From: Martinezella tropici
GTDB taxonomy: Bacteria; Pseudomonadota; Alphaproteobacteria; Rhizobiales; Rhizobiaceae
Assembly (NCBI GenBank): GCA_000799755.1
Contig: JUHI01000001.1
Coordinates: 310,001-374,000, forward strand
Length of the DNA: 64,000 nt
Reading direction: 5' to 3'
In this document: positions 34,247-43,895 of the stretch, piece by piece
How positions within the stretch are numbered: position 1 is the first letter of the stretch
Layout: the number at the start of each line of letters is the position of its first letter
Program-made: the position numbers and the translations under genes
Notes under the pieces: generated by a model
The model's database searches: none
What the model was told of the DNA's origin: nothing
Seen by the model: only the letters and a program-made list of their open reading frames with translations

Positions 34247-34774
34247 TCAGAATCGAAGCGCCATCGCTACGCGTCGGGCCGGGTCGGCGCCGTGCGAGAT
34301 CTCATTCTCAAGAATCTGCGTGAGAACGGCCGGCCGATCGCCGTCTTCCAATATGCAAAATCCCGCGGAGGCATAGAAGGGCGCATTGAAGGCCGCCTGC
34401 CGGTCCGTCGTCAGGGTAACGCCTAGGGCTCCCTGTGCCCGAGCGGCGGCAATGGCCGTCTCTATCAGACGTCGGCCGACGCCTTGCTTCTGCCAGCGCC
34501 TGACAACATCGATTTCCGCGATGTGAACGGAGCCATCCTTGCGGACACCGGCCAGGAAGCCGAACGGCCGATCCTCGCCGTCGACGGCAACGAAGAGCAA
34601 GTCTTCCGTCAGAGATTGATCGAGAACATCGAGAGGCAGAGATGTTGGCTCGCAGGCGACGGCGCCGGCCTCGTGCAGAGCCCAGAAAGCATCGATCTCG
34701 ATGGCGGCGAGCAAATGCAGCTCGTCGGCCCTGGCTGAGCGGATCATCCAGGTTCCGCGTCCGATTTCGGTCAT
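34247..34774 (-). CDS. GNAT-family N-acetyltransferase
   Basis: This 175-residue protein has the GNAT acetyl-CoA motif A in VVRRWQKQGVGRRLIETAIA (Q/RxxGxG/A) and motif B-like FYASAGFCI. It acetylates an amine substrate that cannot be named. It lies 6 bases after the ETF-QO gene in the same orientation and is probably co-transcribed with it. Confidence 0.88.
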   Translation of the reverse strand: MTEIGRGTWMIRSARADELHLLAAIEIDAFWALHEAGAVACEPTSLPLDVLDQSLTEDLLFVAVDGEDRPFGFLAGVRKDGSVHIAEIDVVRRWQKQGVGRRLIETAIAAARAQGALGVTLTTDRQAAFNAPFYASAGFCILEDGDRPAVLTQILENEISHGADPARRVAMALRF

Positions 34775-34780
34775 TCTATC

Positions 34781-36445
34781 TCACATATTCGGATAAACTG
34801 GTCCTTCGCCGCCCTGCGGGGGAACCCAGTTGATGTTCTGGTTGGGGTCCTTGATGTCGCAGGTCTTGCAGTGAACGCAGTTCTGGGCGTTGATGACGTA
34901 GGTTTCCTTGCCGTCCTTCTCGACCCATTCATAGACACCCGCGGGACAGTAGCGCGTCGACGGTCCGGCGAAGACGTCGTGCTCGGACGATACCTGCAAC
35001 GCCATGTCGCCGACCTTGAGGTGTACGGGTTGGTCTTCCTCATGGTTGGTGTTCGACAGGAACACCGACGACAGGCGGTCGAAGGTCAAAACGCCATCCG
35101 GCTTGGGATAATCGATCTTCTGATGCTGGGCGGCGGGCTCCAGCGATTGGGCATCCGTCTTGCCGTGCTTCAGCGTGCCGAAGAAGGAGAAGCCGAACAG
35201 TTGGTTCGTCCACATGTCGAGGCCGCCGAGCGCCACGCCGACCGCCGTGCCGAACTTCGACCAGAGCGGCTTGACGTTCCTGACGCGCTTCAGATCCTTG
35301 CCGATATCCGTCTGGCGCCATTCGTTCTCGATCTCGATCACTTCGTCATTGCCGCGACCGGCCGCGATCGCCTCGGCGATCTTGTCGGCCGCCAGCATGC
35401 CGGACAGCACCGCATTGTGGCTGCCCTTGATGCGGGGGACGTTGACGAAACCGGCGGAGCAGCCGATCAGCGCGCCGCCGGGGAAGGTCAGCTTCGGCAC
35501 CGATTGCCAGCCACCCTCGGTGATGGCGCGGGCGCCGTAAGAGATGCGCTTGCCGCCCTCGAAGGTGCCACGGATCGCCGGATGCGTCTTGAAGCGCTGG
35601 AATTCCTCGAAGGGATAGAGATAAGGGTTCTTATAGTTCAGGTGCACGACGAAGCCGACGGCGACCAGATTGTCCTCCAGATGGTAGAGGAACGAGCCGC
35701 CGCCCGTCTTCATGCCCAGCGGCCAGCCGAAGGAGTGCTGCACGAGGCCCTTCTTGTGGTTCTCGCGCTTGACCTCCCAAAGCTCCTTGATGCCGATGCC
35801 GAACTTCGGCACGTCGCTGTCCCGCGACAGATCGAACTTGGCGATGAGCTGCTTGGCGAGCGAGCCGCGCACACCCTCGCCGATCAGCACGTACTTGCCT
35901 AAGAGCGCCATGCCGCGCGTGTAGTTAGGGCCGGGCTCGCCGTTCTTCTCGATGCCCATGTCGCCGGTGGCAACGCCGATAACGGCGCCCTCGTCATTGT
36001 AGAGGACTTCGGTCGCGGCAAAGCCTGGATAGATTTCGACGCCGAGGGCCTCCGCCTTCTCGGCCAGCCAGCGACAGACATTGCCGAGCGAGACGATATA
36101 GTTGCCGTGATTGTTCATCAGCGGCGGCATCAGGAAATTCGGCAGGCGGATGGAGCCGGCAGGCCCAAGGAACAGGAAGTGATCCGCCGTGACCTTGGTC
36201 TTGAAGGGATGCCCCTCCTCTTCGCGCCAGTCCGGCAGCAGACGATCGATGCCGATCGGATCGACGACGGCGCCCGACAGGATATGCGCGCCGACTTCGG
36301 CCCCCTTCTCGAGTACGACGACGGTCAGATCCGGATTGATCTGCTTCAGCCGGATCGCAGCAGACAGGCCCGCGGGACCTGCGCCGACAATCACAACGTC
36401 GAATTCCATGCTCTCGCGTTCCGGCAGCTCGCTCGCGTCAGTCAT
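34781..36445 (-). CDS. etfD: Electron transfer flavoprotein-ubiquinone oxidoreductase
   Basis: This 554-residue membrane-associated flavoprotein passes electrons from reduced ETF (fed by acyl-CoA, amino-acid and dimethylglycine dehydrogenases) to ubiquinone. The FAD motif is VVIVGAGPAGLSAAIRLKQ, a quinone/membrane region lies mid-protein, and the C-terminal [4Fe-4S] ligands occur in CPAGVYEW and NCVHCKTCDIKDPNQNINW. It is full length and in family order. It is upstream of the GNAT gene. A palindromic ACGTTAACGT-containing site lies 170 bases upstream and may serve a LiuR-type regulator. Confidence 0.95.
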   Translation of the reverse strand: MTDASELPERESMEFDVVIVGAGPAGLSAAIRLKQINPDLTVVVLEKGAEVGAHILSGAVVDPIGIDRLLPDWREEEGHPFKTKVTADHFLFLGPAGSIRLPNFLMPPLMNNHGNYIVSLGNVCRWLAEKAEALGVEIYPGFAATEVLYNDEGAVIGVATGDMGIEKNGEPGPNYTRGMALLGKYVLIGEGVRGSLAKQLIAKFDLSRDSDVPKFGIGIKELWEVKRENHKKGLVQHSFGWPLGMKTGGGSFLYHLEDNLVAVGFVVHLNYKNPYLYPFEEFQRFKTHPAIRGTFEGGKRISYGARAITEGGWQSVPKLTFPGGALIGCSAGFVNVPRIKGSHNAVLSGMLAADKIAEAIAAGRGNDEVIEIENEWRQTDIGKDLKRVRNVKPLWSKFGTAVGVALGGLDMWTNQLFGFSFFGTLKHGKTDAQSLEPAAQHQKIDYPKPDGVLTFDRLSSVFLSNTNHEEDQPVHLKVGDMALQVSSEHDVFAGPSTRYCPAGVYEWVEKDGKETYVINAQNCVHCKTCDIKDPNQNINWVPPQGGEGPVYPNM

Positions 36446-36613
36446 ACACTCTCTCCGCTTGGCTGACGCCCGAACACCGAACGCAGCCTTATCCCCTTTT
36501 GGGCGTCTTCCCCGCTTCGTCTATCTCTTGTCAAAACAAGAGAGAGTTGTCGAGCCGGGAAGCGACAGGCAATCCTCCAATTCGCCCAAGGTTGAAGTGA
36601 AGTTAAATTACCC

Positions 36614-36628
36614 TTACGTTAACGTCAA
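36614..36628. promoter_or_regulatory. Palindromic candidate operator between etfD and SDR gene
   Basis: TTACGTTAACGTCAA contains the perfect palindrome ACGTTAACGT (36616-36625). Its form is like the sites reported for the MerR-family regulator LiuR in alpha-proteobacteria, whose regulon includes branched-chain amino-acid and ETF genes. No liuR gene is in the window. Confidence 0.4.
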
Positions 36629-36737
36629 TATTTCGACGACTTTTACCCGTTTCGCTGACCATGCGACTTTCAAAGACGGCCGATGGGACTCTATAAGTGT
36701 TAGCCGAAAATTCCGGATAGCATGAAGGGTGATCAAA

Positions 36738-37526
36738 ATGGATCTTCGTATCAGCGGGAAACGCGCACTGGTGCTTGCCTCGTCCAAGGGGCTGGGGCAC
36801 GGCATCGCCGTGGCGCTGGCCCGCGAGGGCGTCAATGTTCTGCTCTGCGGCCGCAGCGGCGAAAGGCTCGACAGCAATTGCAAGGCTATCAATGCCGAAG
36901 GCAGGGGCCGGGCGGATTGGGTCTGGGCCGACCTCAGCGACGATAACTTCGTGGATGTCGTGACAAGGGCCGTCACCGAGAAACTCGGGGGCCTCGACAT
37001 TCTCGTCAACAACAGCGGCGGCCCGACGCCGGGAACGACGGAAGACATGAGCGCGGACCGGCTGGAGACCTATTTCATTTCCATGGTCTCGCGCATCATC
37101 ACTCTCACCAATGCGCTGTTGCCTGATATGAAGGCGCAGGGTTGGGGGCGCATCCTCACGGTCGCATCCTCCGGCGTCGTCGAACCCATCCCCAATCTCG
37201 CGCTTTCCAACACGCTGCGCCCGGCGCTTGCCGGCTGGAGCAAGACGCTGGCGAGCGAAGTGGCGGCGCATGGCATTACCGTCAACATGCTTCTACCTGG
37301 AAGCATCGCGACCGACCGGCTGGCGGAGCTCGATTCGGCTACGGCCAAACGTGGCGGCCGGAGCCTGGAAGATGTCAGCGCCGAGCGCCAGCAGCGCATT
37401 CCGGCCGGCCGCTATGGCCGCGTCGAGGAATTCGCGGAAACCGCCGCCTTTCTCTGCAGCGAACCCGCAAGCTACGTGACGGGCACGATGGTCCGCTGCG
37501 ATGGCGGCGCGGCCCGCTCTCTTTAA
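36738..37526 (+). CDS. SDR-family oxidoreductase with atypical catalytic site
   Basis: This 262-residue Rossmann-fold protein has cofactor motif LASSKGLGHGIAVAL in place of TGxxxGxG and NNSGGP in place of NNAG. The active-site serine is present (TVASSGVV), but where YxxxK is expected the protein has SNTLR (near residues 157-161). A family of rhizobial SDRs shares this change, so it may act through another residue or be non-catalytic. ATG 36738 follows AAGGG; GTG 36729 is an alternative. No operon partner is near. Confidence 0.82.
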   Translation: MDLRISGKRALVLASSKGLGHGIAVALAREGVNVLLCGRSGERLDSNCKAINAEGRGRADWVWADLSDDNFVDVVTRAVTEKLGGLDILVNNSGGPTPGTTEDMSADRLETYFISMVSRIITLTNALLPDMKAQGWGRILTVASSGVVEPIPNLALSNTLRPALAGWSKTLASEVAAHGITVNMLLPGSIATDRLAELDSATAKRGGRSLEDVSAERQQRIPAGRYGRVEEFAETAAFLCSEPASYVTGTMVRCDGGAARSL

Positions 37527-37955
37527 AATCATTAAGAGCAAGCAACAAATCGGCCCCTTGCCAGCACAGGGGCCGACAACACAATTGCGTGAACGGCGAT
37601 AGCACGCCTATGCGCCCGACGGCGGGTCTTTGCACTATAAATGCCGCTACGACCGTTATGCCGCCCAATTATTACATAACGGCAATCAAAAAATAGCCAT
37701 TTGACTATTTGCTGCACTGCACAGACCCAAGCAATCCGAAAGCTTTCCAAGCTTTAATTTTTCGTCGGGCAGAACTGTGATAGATTGCAAACCATCAGCG
37801 TTCATAAATTCGCGTTAAAGGGACAGAATTACCGAACGTTAGCGGCAACGGCGATGTGATGGATTGCGGCGAAGCTCGTCTTTGTTGTGCGACGCAATAA
37901 ATACACTTCACCCGTGACCGCGTTTCCTGCAACTCGCCTCGACCGGTTCTTTAAT
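37527..37955. other. Intergenic region before the RND efflux operon
   Basis: The first part holds a stem TCGGCCCCT/AGGGGCCGA (37550-37576), probably ending the SDR transcript although no T-run follows. An inverted repeat CCGTTATG-N14-CATAACGG at 37653-37682 could be an operator for the efflux genes. The rest is AT-rich and should contain their promoter; TTGACT occurs at 37703. No gene is recognised. Confidence 0.45.
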
Positions 37956-39197
37956 ATGAAAAAATTCTGGCTTCCCCTCGGCCTTCTCGTCGTCGCAGCC
38001 CTTGCCGTATGGGGCTATCGCGACCGTATTCCTTTCCTCTCCGCAATTGTCGATCAGGCCTCCGCTGAAACCAAAGACAATACCAAGACGCCTGCGAAAG
38101 GCGGGCAGAAACATCAGGCCCTGACCTCGGTCGTCAAGACGGCCGCGGTGGAGAAGAGACTTCTGCCGAACGACATTACAGCGACCGGCTCGGCCGTGGC
38201 GCAAAATGCCACGACGATCGCGGCGCAGGAATCGGGCATCATCACATCGATCGAGGCACAAGACGGCGCGATGGTGAAGGCCGGCGACCTGATCGCCAGG
38301 CTGGATGCGCGGACCGCGCAGGCCGCTGTCGACAAGGACCAGGCGACCATCGCCAAGGATCAGGCGACCCTCGTGGCCGCGGAATCAGCCCTGACCCGGG
38401 CCAAGAGCCTGCTTGCAAACGCGGGAACGCAACAAACCGTCGATCAGGCAGTGGCAGCCCGCGATACCGCGGCGGCCGACGTCAATGCCGACAAGGCCCA
38501 GCTGGCATCCGATCAGGTGCTGCTGGAGAACACCCAAATCCGCGCACCCTATGACGGTCGCCTCGGGAACGTCGTCCCCAGCCCCGGCGCCTATGTGACG
38601 CCCGGCACGGCGATCGTGACCATCACGCAGTACAATCCGATCTATGTGCAATTCCACATGCAGGAAAATCAGCTGCGGGAATTGGAGGAATCGCTGAAGG
38701 GCGGCACCGTGCCGGTCAGCACCGTTCCGAACTCAAGCAAGGGTAAATCCCGCCAGGGCGCGGTCAGCTTCTTCGACAATACGGTCGATCCTTCTTCCGG
38801 CACCATCCTCGTCAAGGCGAAGTTCGACAACGCCAATGGCGCAATGTGGCCTGGCCGCTCCGTCAATGTCGTCGTTCATCTCACAGACAACGATCCTGTG
38901 ATCGTTGCGCCGACGGTTGCGATCAGCCCCGGCCCCGATGGCTTCTATGCCTATGTCGTCAAGGACAACAAGGTTCATCTGACCCCGGTCACGGTAGAAC
39001 GGGAAAACGGCGCCTACACCGCAATTGCCAAAGGCCTTTCGGAGGGAGATCATGTCGTTGTCGAAGGGCAGGTGCAGCTGATCGACGGCCAGAACGTCGT
39101 CGAACAGTTCAGCGACGAAAAGTCTGAAAACGTCGCTGCGGCCAGCGATCAGTCGAGCCAGAAGAGCGAAACGATTTCGGTTGGAGCACAGCAATGA
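37956..39197 (+). CDS. RND efflux periplasmic adaptor (membrane fusion protein)
   Basis: This protein of about 413 residues has an N-terminal membrane anchor (KKFWLPLGLLVVAALAVWGY), a lipoyl-like hairpin (ATTIAAQESGIITSIEAQDG, then AMVKAGDLIARLDARTAQAA), a coiled-coil, a beta-barrel, and a membrane-proximal domain. It bridges the inner-membrane pump to an outer-membrane channel and is of the MdtA type. ATG 37956 has no clear ribosome site; GTG 37887 is an alternative. It overlaps the pump gene by four bases (ATGA), so the two are translationally coupled. No TolC-like gene is in the window. Confidence 0.9.
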   Translation: MKKFWLPLGLLVVAALAVWGYRDRIPFLSAIVDQASAETKDNTKTPAKGGQKHQALTSVVKTAAVEKRLLPNDITATGSAVAQNATTIAAQESGIITSIEAQDGAMVKAGDLIARLDARTAQAAVDKDQATIAKDQATLVAAESALTRAKSLLANAGTQQTVDQAVAARDTAAADVNADKAQLASDQVLLENTQIRAPYDGRLGNVVPSPGAYVTPGTAIVTITQYNPIYVQFHMQENQLRELEESLKGGTVPVSTVPNSSKGKSRQGAVSFFDNTVDPSSGTILVKAKFDNANGAMWPGRSVNVVVHLTDNDPVIVAPTVAISPGPDGFYAYVVKDNKVHLTPVTVERENGAYTAIAKGLSEGDHVVVEGQVQLIDGQNVVEQFSDEKSENVAAASDQSSQKSETISVGAQQ

Positions 39198-42100
39198 TCC
39201 CACAATTCTGTATCCAACGACCGGTAGCGACCACGCTTCTGGCGCTGGGTGTGGTTATGGCCGGCCTTGCCGGCTACCAGCTCCTGCCCGTCGCGGCTCT
39301 GCCCCAGGTGGACTTTCCGACCATCAACGTTTCGGCGCAGTTGACTGGCGCCTCGCCGCAGACAATGGCGACCTCGGTTTCCACGCCGCTGATCAAGCAG
39401 TTCGAAACCATCCCAGGCATCAGTGAAATCTCGGCGACGAACTCGCTTGGCAATACGAGCATCGTGCTGCAGTTCGATCTCAACCGCAGCATCGACGCCG
39501 CGGCCGCCGACGTTCAGGCCGCAATCTCGAACGCGACGCGTCAATTGCCCAACAACCTGACCACGCCGCCGGGTTACAAGAAGACCAACCCGGCCGATGC
39601 GCCGATCATGCTGCTTGCCGTGCAGAGCGACACGATGCCGCGCAGCAAGCTCGATGAAATTGCCGAAGACATCATCTCGCCGTCGCTGTCGACGCTTCCT
39701 GGCGTTGCGGAAGTGACTGTCTATGGCGCGCAGACCTACGCCGTGCGCGTCGAAGTCGATCCGAACAAGCTTCAGGCCCGCGGTATCGGCATCGACACCG
39801 TCAACACTGCGATCGTCAATGCCAACAGCCAGGTTCCGGTCGGCACTCTGCAGAACAACAAGCAGAGCATGACGCTTAATGCCAACACGCAGAATACCAA
39901 TGCCGCACAGTTCAAGTCGCTGGTGATTGCCAATCCCAACGGCGCGCCGATCCATCTGAGCGATGTCGCCGACGTGCAGGATAGCGTGCAGAATACCAAT
40001 GCGGGCTCCTGGTACGACGGCAAGCAAGCGATCATTCTCGCCATCCAGCGTCAGCCGGACGCCAATACCGTCGACGTGGTCGATGCGATCAACGCCAAGC
40101 TGCCGCAACTCCATGCGGAAATTCCGGCCTCGGTGCAGACGCATGTCATGAACGACTCGGCACAGCCGATCCGCGATGCGATCAAGGACGTCAAATTCAC
40201 CCTGCTGCTGACGATCAGCCTCGTCGTTCTCGTGATCTATCTCTTCACGGGCCACGTCACCGCCACGATCATCCCGGGCCTTGCCGTGCCGCTGTCGCTG
40301 ATTTCGACCTTCGGCATGATGTATGTGCTCGGCTACAGTATCGACAACATCTCACTACTCGGATTGACGCTCGCCGTCGGCCTTGTGGTGGACGATGCGA
40401 TCGTCATGCTGGAAAACATATTGCGGCATGTCGAAGAAGGCATGCCGGTGTTGCAGGCGGCGATCAAAGGCTCGGCCGAAGTCAGCTACACCATCATTTC
40501 CATGTCCATCTCGCTGATCGCGGTGTTCATCCCGATCCTGCTGATGGGCGGCGTCGTCGGTCGTATCTTCAACGAGTTCGGCATGGTCGTCGCCATCGCC
40601 ATCGTGTCTTCCGCGATCGTGTCGCTCACGGTCACGCCGATGCTGAGTTCGCGCCTGTCGGCCGGTCACAGCCAGCCTCCCTATCCGGTGCGCCTCTTCA
40701 ACCGCGGCTTCGACTGGACCCAGCGCGGCTACGACAAGGGCGTCGCCTGGTGTCTGCGCAATCGCGGCATCGTTCTCTTGAGCTTCCTCGGCTCGGTGGC
40801 ACTTTCGGTCTATCTCTTCATGGTATTGCCGGCGAGCTTCTTTCCGACCGAAGACATCGGCCGCCTGCAAATCTCCACCCAGGCGCGGCAGGATATCTCC
40901 TATCCGGCGATGCGAGACCTGCAGAACCAGGCAGCGGCGCTTGTCAAGCAGAACCCCGCCGTCGACCACGTCATGTCAATCGTCGGCGGCAGTGTCCGCC
41001 AGCCGTTGAATAACGGCACCATGTTTGTCCAAATGAAGCCGAAGGACCAGCGGCCGCCGCTGGACCAGACGCTGCGCGAACTGCGCACCAGCATCGCCAC
41101 CATACCCGGCATCAAGGCCTATATTACGCCGCAGCAGAGCCTGCGTTTCGGTGGCCGTCAGACTGCCAGCCAGTATCAGCTCGTCATCCAGGCGCTGAGC
41201 GCCGACCAGACCAATCTCTGGGCAAACAAGATGCTGGATGCGATGCGTCGCGACCCGAGCTTCACCGACGTTGCCTCGGACGAGCAGAACAACGCTCTGC
41301 AGGCCAACATCGTGATCGACACGCAAAAGGCCGCCCAATACGGGATCAACAACAATCAGCTGCGCACGACGCTGGAGGAAGCGTTCGGCGGTTATGATGC
41401 CGCGCAAATCCAGACTACCGGCGACAGCTACGACGTCATGGTCGAATTCGACACCAGCAAGCCTTGGGACGACCAGAGGCTGCAAGACATCCACGTTGCC
41501 TCGTCAAACGGTGCGTTGGTTCCCTTGTCCGATTTCGCCCATGTCCAGCGCACAACCGGCCCAGTCACGATCAACCAGACTGGTCAGCTCGTGTCGACCA
41601 CGGTCTCCTTCAACCTGCCGGCCGGCGAAGCGCTTGGCGACGCCACGGCACGGATCGATCAGATCAAGAAGGACATCAACATGCCGGCGGACATCTTCAC
41701 GTCCTACGGCGGCACCGCACAGATCTTCCAGCAGTCGCAGGGCAGCACGCCTTACCTGATCCTGGCCGCCGTGCTGACGATCTACGTGGTCCTTGGCGTT
41801 CTCTATGAGAGCTTCATCCACCCGCTGACCATTCTTTCCGGCCTGCCGGCTGCCGCTCTCGGCGCGCTGCTTGCCTTGAAGGTCTTCGGCTTCGACCTGT
41901 CGATCATCGCGCTCATCGGCCTGCTGATGCTGATCGGTATCGTGAAGAAGAATGCGATCATGATGATCGACGTGGCCCTCGAAACGCTGCGCTCGAGTAC
42001 GGGCATATCGCCCGCGGAAGCGATCCATGAAGCCTGCGTCCGCCGTTTCCGCCCGATCATGATGACGACCTTCTGCGCCCTGCTCGGTGCCCTGCCGATC

Positions 42101-42313
42101 GCCGTCGGCGGCGGTGCGAGCTCCGAGCTTCGCCAGCCGCTCGGCATCGCGGTTGTCGGCGGCCTGGTGGTCTCTCAGCTTCTGACGCTGTTCATCACGC
42201 CCGTCATCTTCCTCGAGATGAACCGCCTCAACGACTTCCTCGGCCGTTTCGGCAAGCGCAAGGACAGCGATCCGCATCACAAGGACCCGCCAGCGGCCAT
42301 CGCCGCCGAATGA
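39194..42313 (+). CDS. RND multidrug efflux permease (HAE-1 family, MdtB/C-like)
   Basis: This 1039-residue inner-membrane pump has twelve helices and two large periplasmic loops. Family marks are the N-terminus FCIQRPVATTLLALGVV, the TM4 proton-relay stretch GLVVDDAIVMLENILRHVEE, and GIVKKNAIMMIDVALE in the second half. It exports drugs, bile-salt-like or plant compounds using proton flow. It is coupled to the adaptor by an ATGA overlap and followed by a terminator. Substrates are unknown. Confidence 0.94.
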   Translation: MIPQFCIQRPVATTLLALGVVMAGLAGYQLLPVAALPQVDFPTINVSAQLTGASPQTMATSVSTPLIKQFETIPGISEISATNSLGNTSIVLQFDLNRSIDAAAADVQAAISNATRQLPNNLTTPPGYKKTNPADAPIMLLAVQSDTMPRSKLDEIAEDIISPSLSTLPGVAEVTVYGAQTYAVRVEVDPNKLQARGIGIDTVNTAIVNANSQVPVGTLQNNKQSMTLNANTQNTNAAQFKSLVIANPNGAPIHLSDVADVQDSVQNTNAGSWYDGKQAIILAIQRQPDANTVDVVDAINAKLPQLHAEIPASVQTHVMNDSAQPIRDAIKDVKFTLLLTISLVVLVIYLFTGHVTATIIPGLAVPLSLISTFGMMYVLGYSIDNISLLGLTLAVGLVVDDAIVMLENILRHVEEGMPVLQAAIKGSAEVSYTIISMSISLIAVFIPILLMGGVVGRIFNEFGMVVAIAIVSSAIVSLTVTPMLSSRLSAGHSQPPYPVRLFNRGFDWTQRGYDKGVAWCLRNRGIVLLSFLGSVALSVYLFMVLPASFFPTEDIGRLQISTQARQDISYPAMRDLQNQAAALVKQNPAVDHVMSIVGGSVRQPLNNGTMFVQMKPKDQRPPLDQTLRELRTSIATIPGIKAYITPQQSLRFGGRQTASQYQLVIQALSADQTNLWANKMLDAMRRDPSFTDVASDEQNNALQANIVIDTQKAAQYGINNNQLRTTLEEAFGGYDAAQIQTTGDSYDVMVEFDTSKPWDDQRLQDIHVASSNGALVPLSDFAHVQRTTGPVTINQTGQLVSTTVSFNLPAGEALGDATARIDQIKKDINMPADIFTSYGGTAQIFQQSQGSTPYLILAAVLTIYVVLGVLYESFIHPLTILSGLPAAALGALLALKVFGFDLSIIALIGLLMLIGIVKKNAIMMIDVALETLRSSTGISPAEAIHEACVRRFRPIMMTTFCALLGALPIAVGGGASSELRQPLGIAVVGGLVVSQLLTLFITPVIFLEMNRLNDFLGRFGKRKDSDPHHKDPPAAIAAE

Positions 42314-42319
42314 CATCAG

Positions 42320-42348
42320 CGGGCGCTCAAGGGCGCCCGTTTCCTTTT
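42320..42348 (+). terminator. Terminator after the RND pump gene
   Basis: CGGGCGC (42320-42326) pairs with GCGCCCG (42333-42339) across a TCAAGG loop, followed by TTTCCTTTT. Confidence 0.85.
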
Positions 42349-42550
42349 GAGAAAGACGAAATGCACTGCATGTCGCGCATAGCCGACAGAGGCAGCGCGG
42401 GGGCAAATAAAGGCGCCACTACGTCTTGAACTTGAAGCCCAGCCATGTCATGACGCGCCCTCTTTGCGACAAGGTGCGTTATGCGCCGCATAGGGGCCTT
42501 CCAAGGACTCGGCCCCAATCCAGACAATTTAGACGGAAGGGAGTGCGGGC

Positions 42551-43840
42551 ATGGCTCGGGCGCTTGGTTTTGACTTCGGCACGACGAATACGGTCCTGGC
42601 GATGGCCGATGGGTCTGCGACGCAATCGGTCGCCTTCAACAGCGCTGTCGGCACGGCCGACAGCATGCGCACGGCGCTCTCCTTCATGAAGGACCCGGGG
42701 CTGGGTGCGGCGGCGTTGAAGGTCGAGGCCGGGCATGCAGCCATCCGGCAGTTCATCGACAATCCCGGCGACTGTCGCTTCCTGCAGTCGATCAAGACCT
42801 TTGCGGCAAGCGCCCTCTTCCAGGGCACGCTGATCTACGCCAAGCGCCATAGTTTCGAGGACCTGATGGAAATCTTCGTGCGTCGCCTGCGCGCCTATGC
42901 CGGAGAGGGATGGCCGGAGAACGTCTCGCGCATCGTCACCGGGCGACCGGTGCACTTTGCCGGCGCCAACCCGAACCCGGCCCTTGCCACCGAACGCTAC
43001 AACGCCGCGCTGTCGCGTTTCGGCTTTCCGGAGATCCATTATGTCTACGAGCCTGTGGCGGCCGCCTTCTATTTCGCACAGCATCTGAAGAAGGATGCGA
43101 CGGTGCTCGTCGCCGATTTCGGCGGCGGTACGACCGACTATTCCCTCATCCGCTTCGAAACCCATGGCGGAAAGCTGACGGCATCCCCGATCGGCCATTC
43201 CGGCGTCGGCATCGCCGGCGATCATTTCGACTTCCGGATGATCGACAACATCGTCTCGCCGGCGATCGGCAAGGGCAGCTTCTTCAAGAGCTTCGACAAG
43301 CTGCTTGAAGTGCCCACATCCTATTACGCCAATTTCGGCCGCTGGAACCAGCTTTCAATCTTCAAGACCTCGCGCGAATATGCCGATCTGAAGACGCTGG
43401 TGCGCAGCAGCCTGGAGCCGGAGAAGCTGGAAACCTTCATCGAACTCGTTGAGCATGACGAAGGTTATCCGCTCTACCAGGCCGTATCGGCAACGAAAAT
43501 GGCGCTTTCGAGCGAGGAAGAGGCCGAATTCAACTTTCCGCCGCTTGGCAAGGCCGGCCGCAAGCACGTTCGTCGCGCCGACTTCGAGACGTGGATTGCG
43601 GAAGATCTCACCCGCATCGAAGGGGCACTGGACGACGTGCTGACGACCACGAACACATCGCCCGATGCGATCGACAAGGTGTTCCTGACGGGCGGCACCT
43701 CCTTCGTGCCGGCGGTGCGGCGCATCTTCACGGAGCGCTTCGGCCAGGAGCGCATCGAGACGGGCGGCGAATTGCTGTCGATCGCCCATGGTCTTGCGCT
43801 GATCGGCGAGCGCGAGGACATCGCACAGTGGACGGCTTGA
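42551..43840 (+). CDS. Short Hsp70-family protein, YegD-like
   Basis: This 429-residue protein consists of little more than the actin-like ATPase domain of Hsp70: phosphate-1 motif LGFDFGTTNTVLAMADG, phosphate-2 VLVADFGGGTTDYSLIRF, and adenosine-site VFLTGGTSFVPAVRRIF. The substrate-binding beta-domain of DnaK is absent. Relatives (YegD) are of unknown function and may sense or regulate rather than chaperone. GGGAG stands 8 bases before the ATG. It is close to, and may be co-transcribed with, the uracil-DNA glycosylase gene. Confidence 0.88.
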   Translation: MARALGFDFGTTNTVLAMADGSATQSVAFNSAVGTADSMRTALSFMKDPGLGAAALKVEAGHAAIRQFIDNPGDCRFLQSIKTFAASALFQGTLIYAKRHSFEDLMEIFVRRLRAYAGEGWPENVSRIVTGRPVHFAGANPNPALATERYNAALSRFGFPEIHYVYEPVAAAFYFAQHLKKDATVLVADFGGGTTDYSLIRFETHGGKLTASPIGHSGVGIAGDHFDFRMIDNIVSPAIGKGSFFKSFDKLLEVPTSYYANFGRWNQLSIFKTSREYADLKTLVRSSLEPEKLETFIELVEHDEGYPLYQAVSATKMALSSEEEAEFNFPPLGKAGRKHVRRADFETWIAEDLTRIEGALDDVLTTTNTSPDAIDKVFLTGGTSFVPAVRRIFTERFGQERIETGGELLSIAHGLALIGEREDIAQWTA

Positions 43841-43895
43841 GATAGCCGACCACCCTGCCCTTTCGTTCCCGCGCCGCTTTGGCTAGAGTTTGCTC

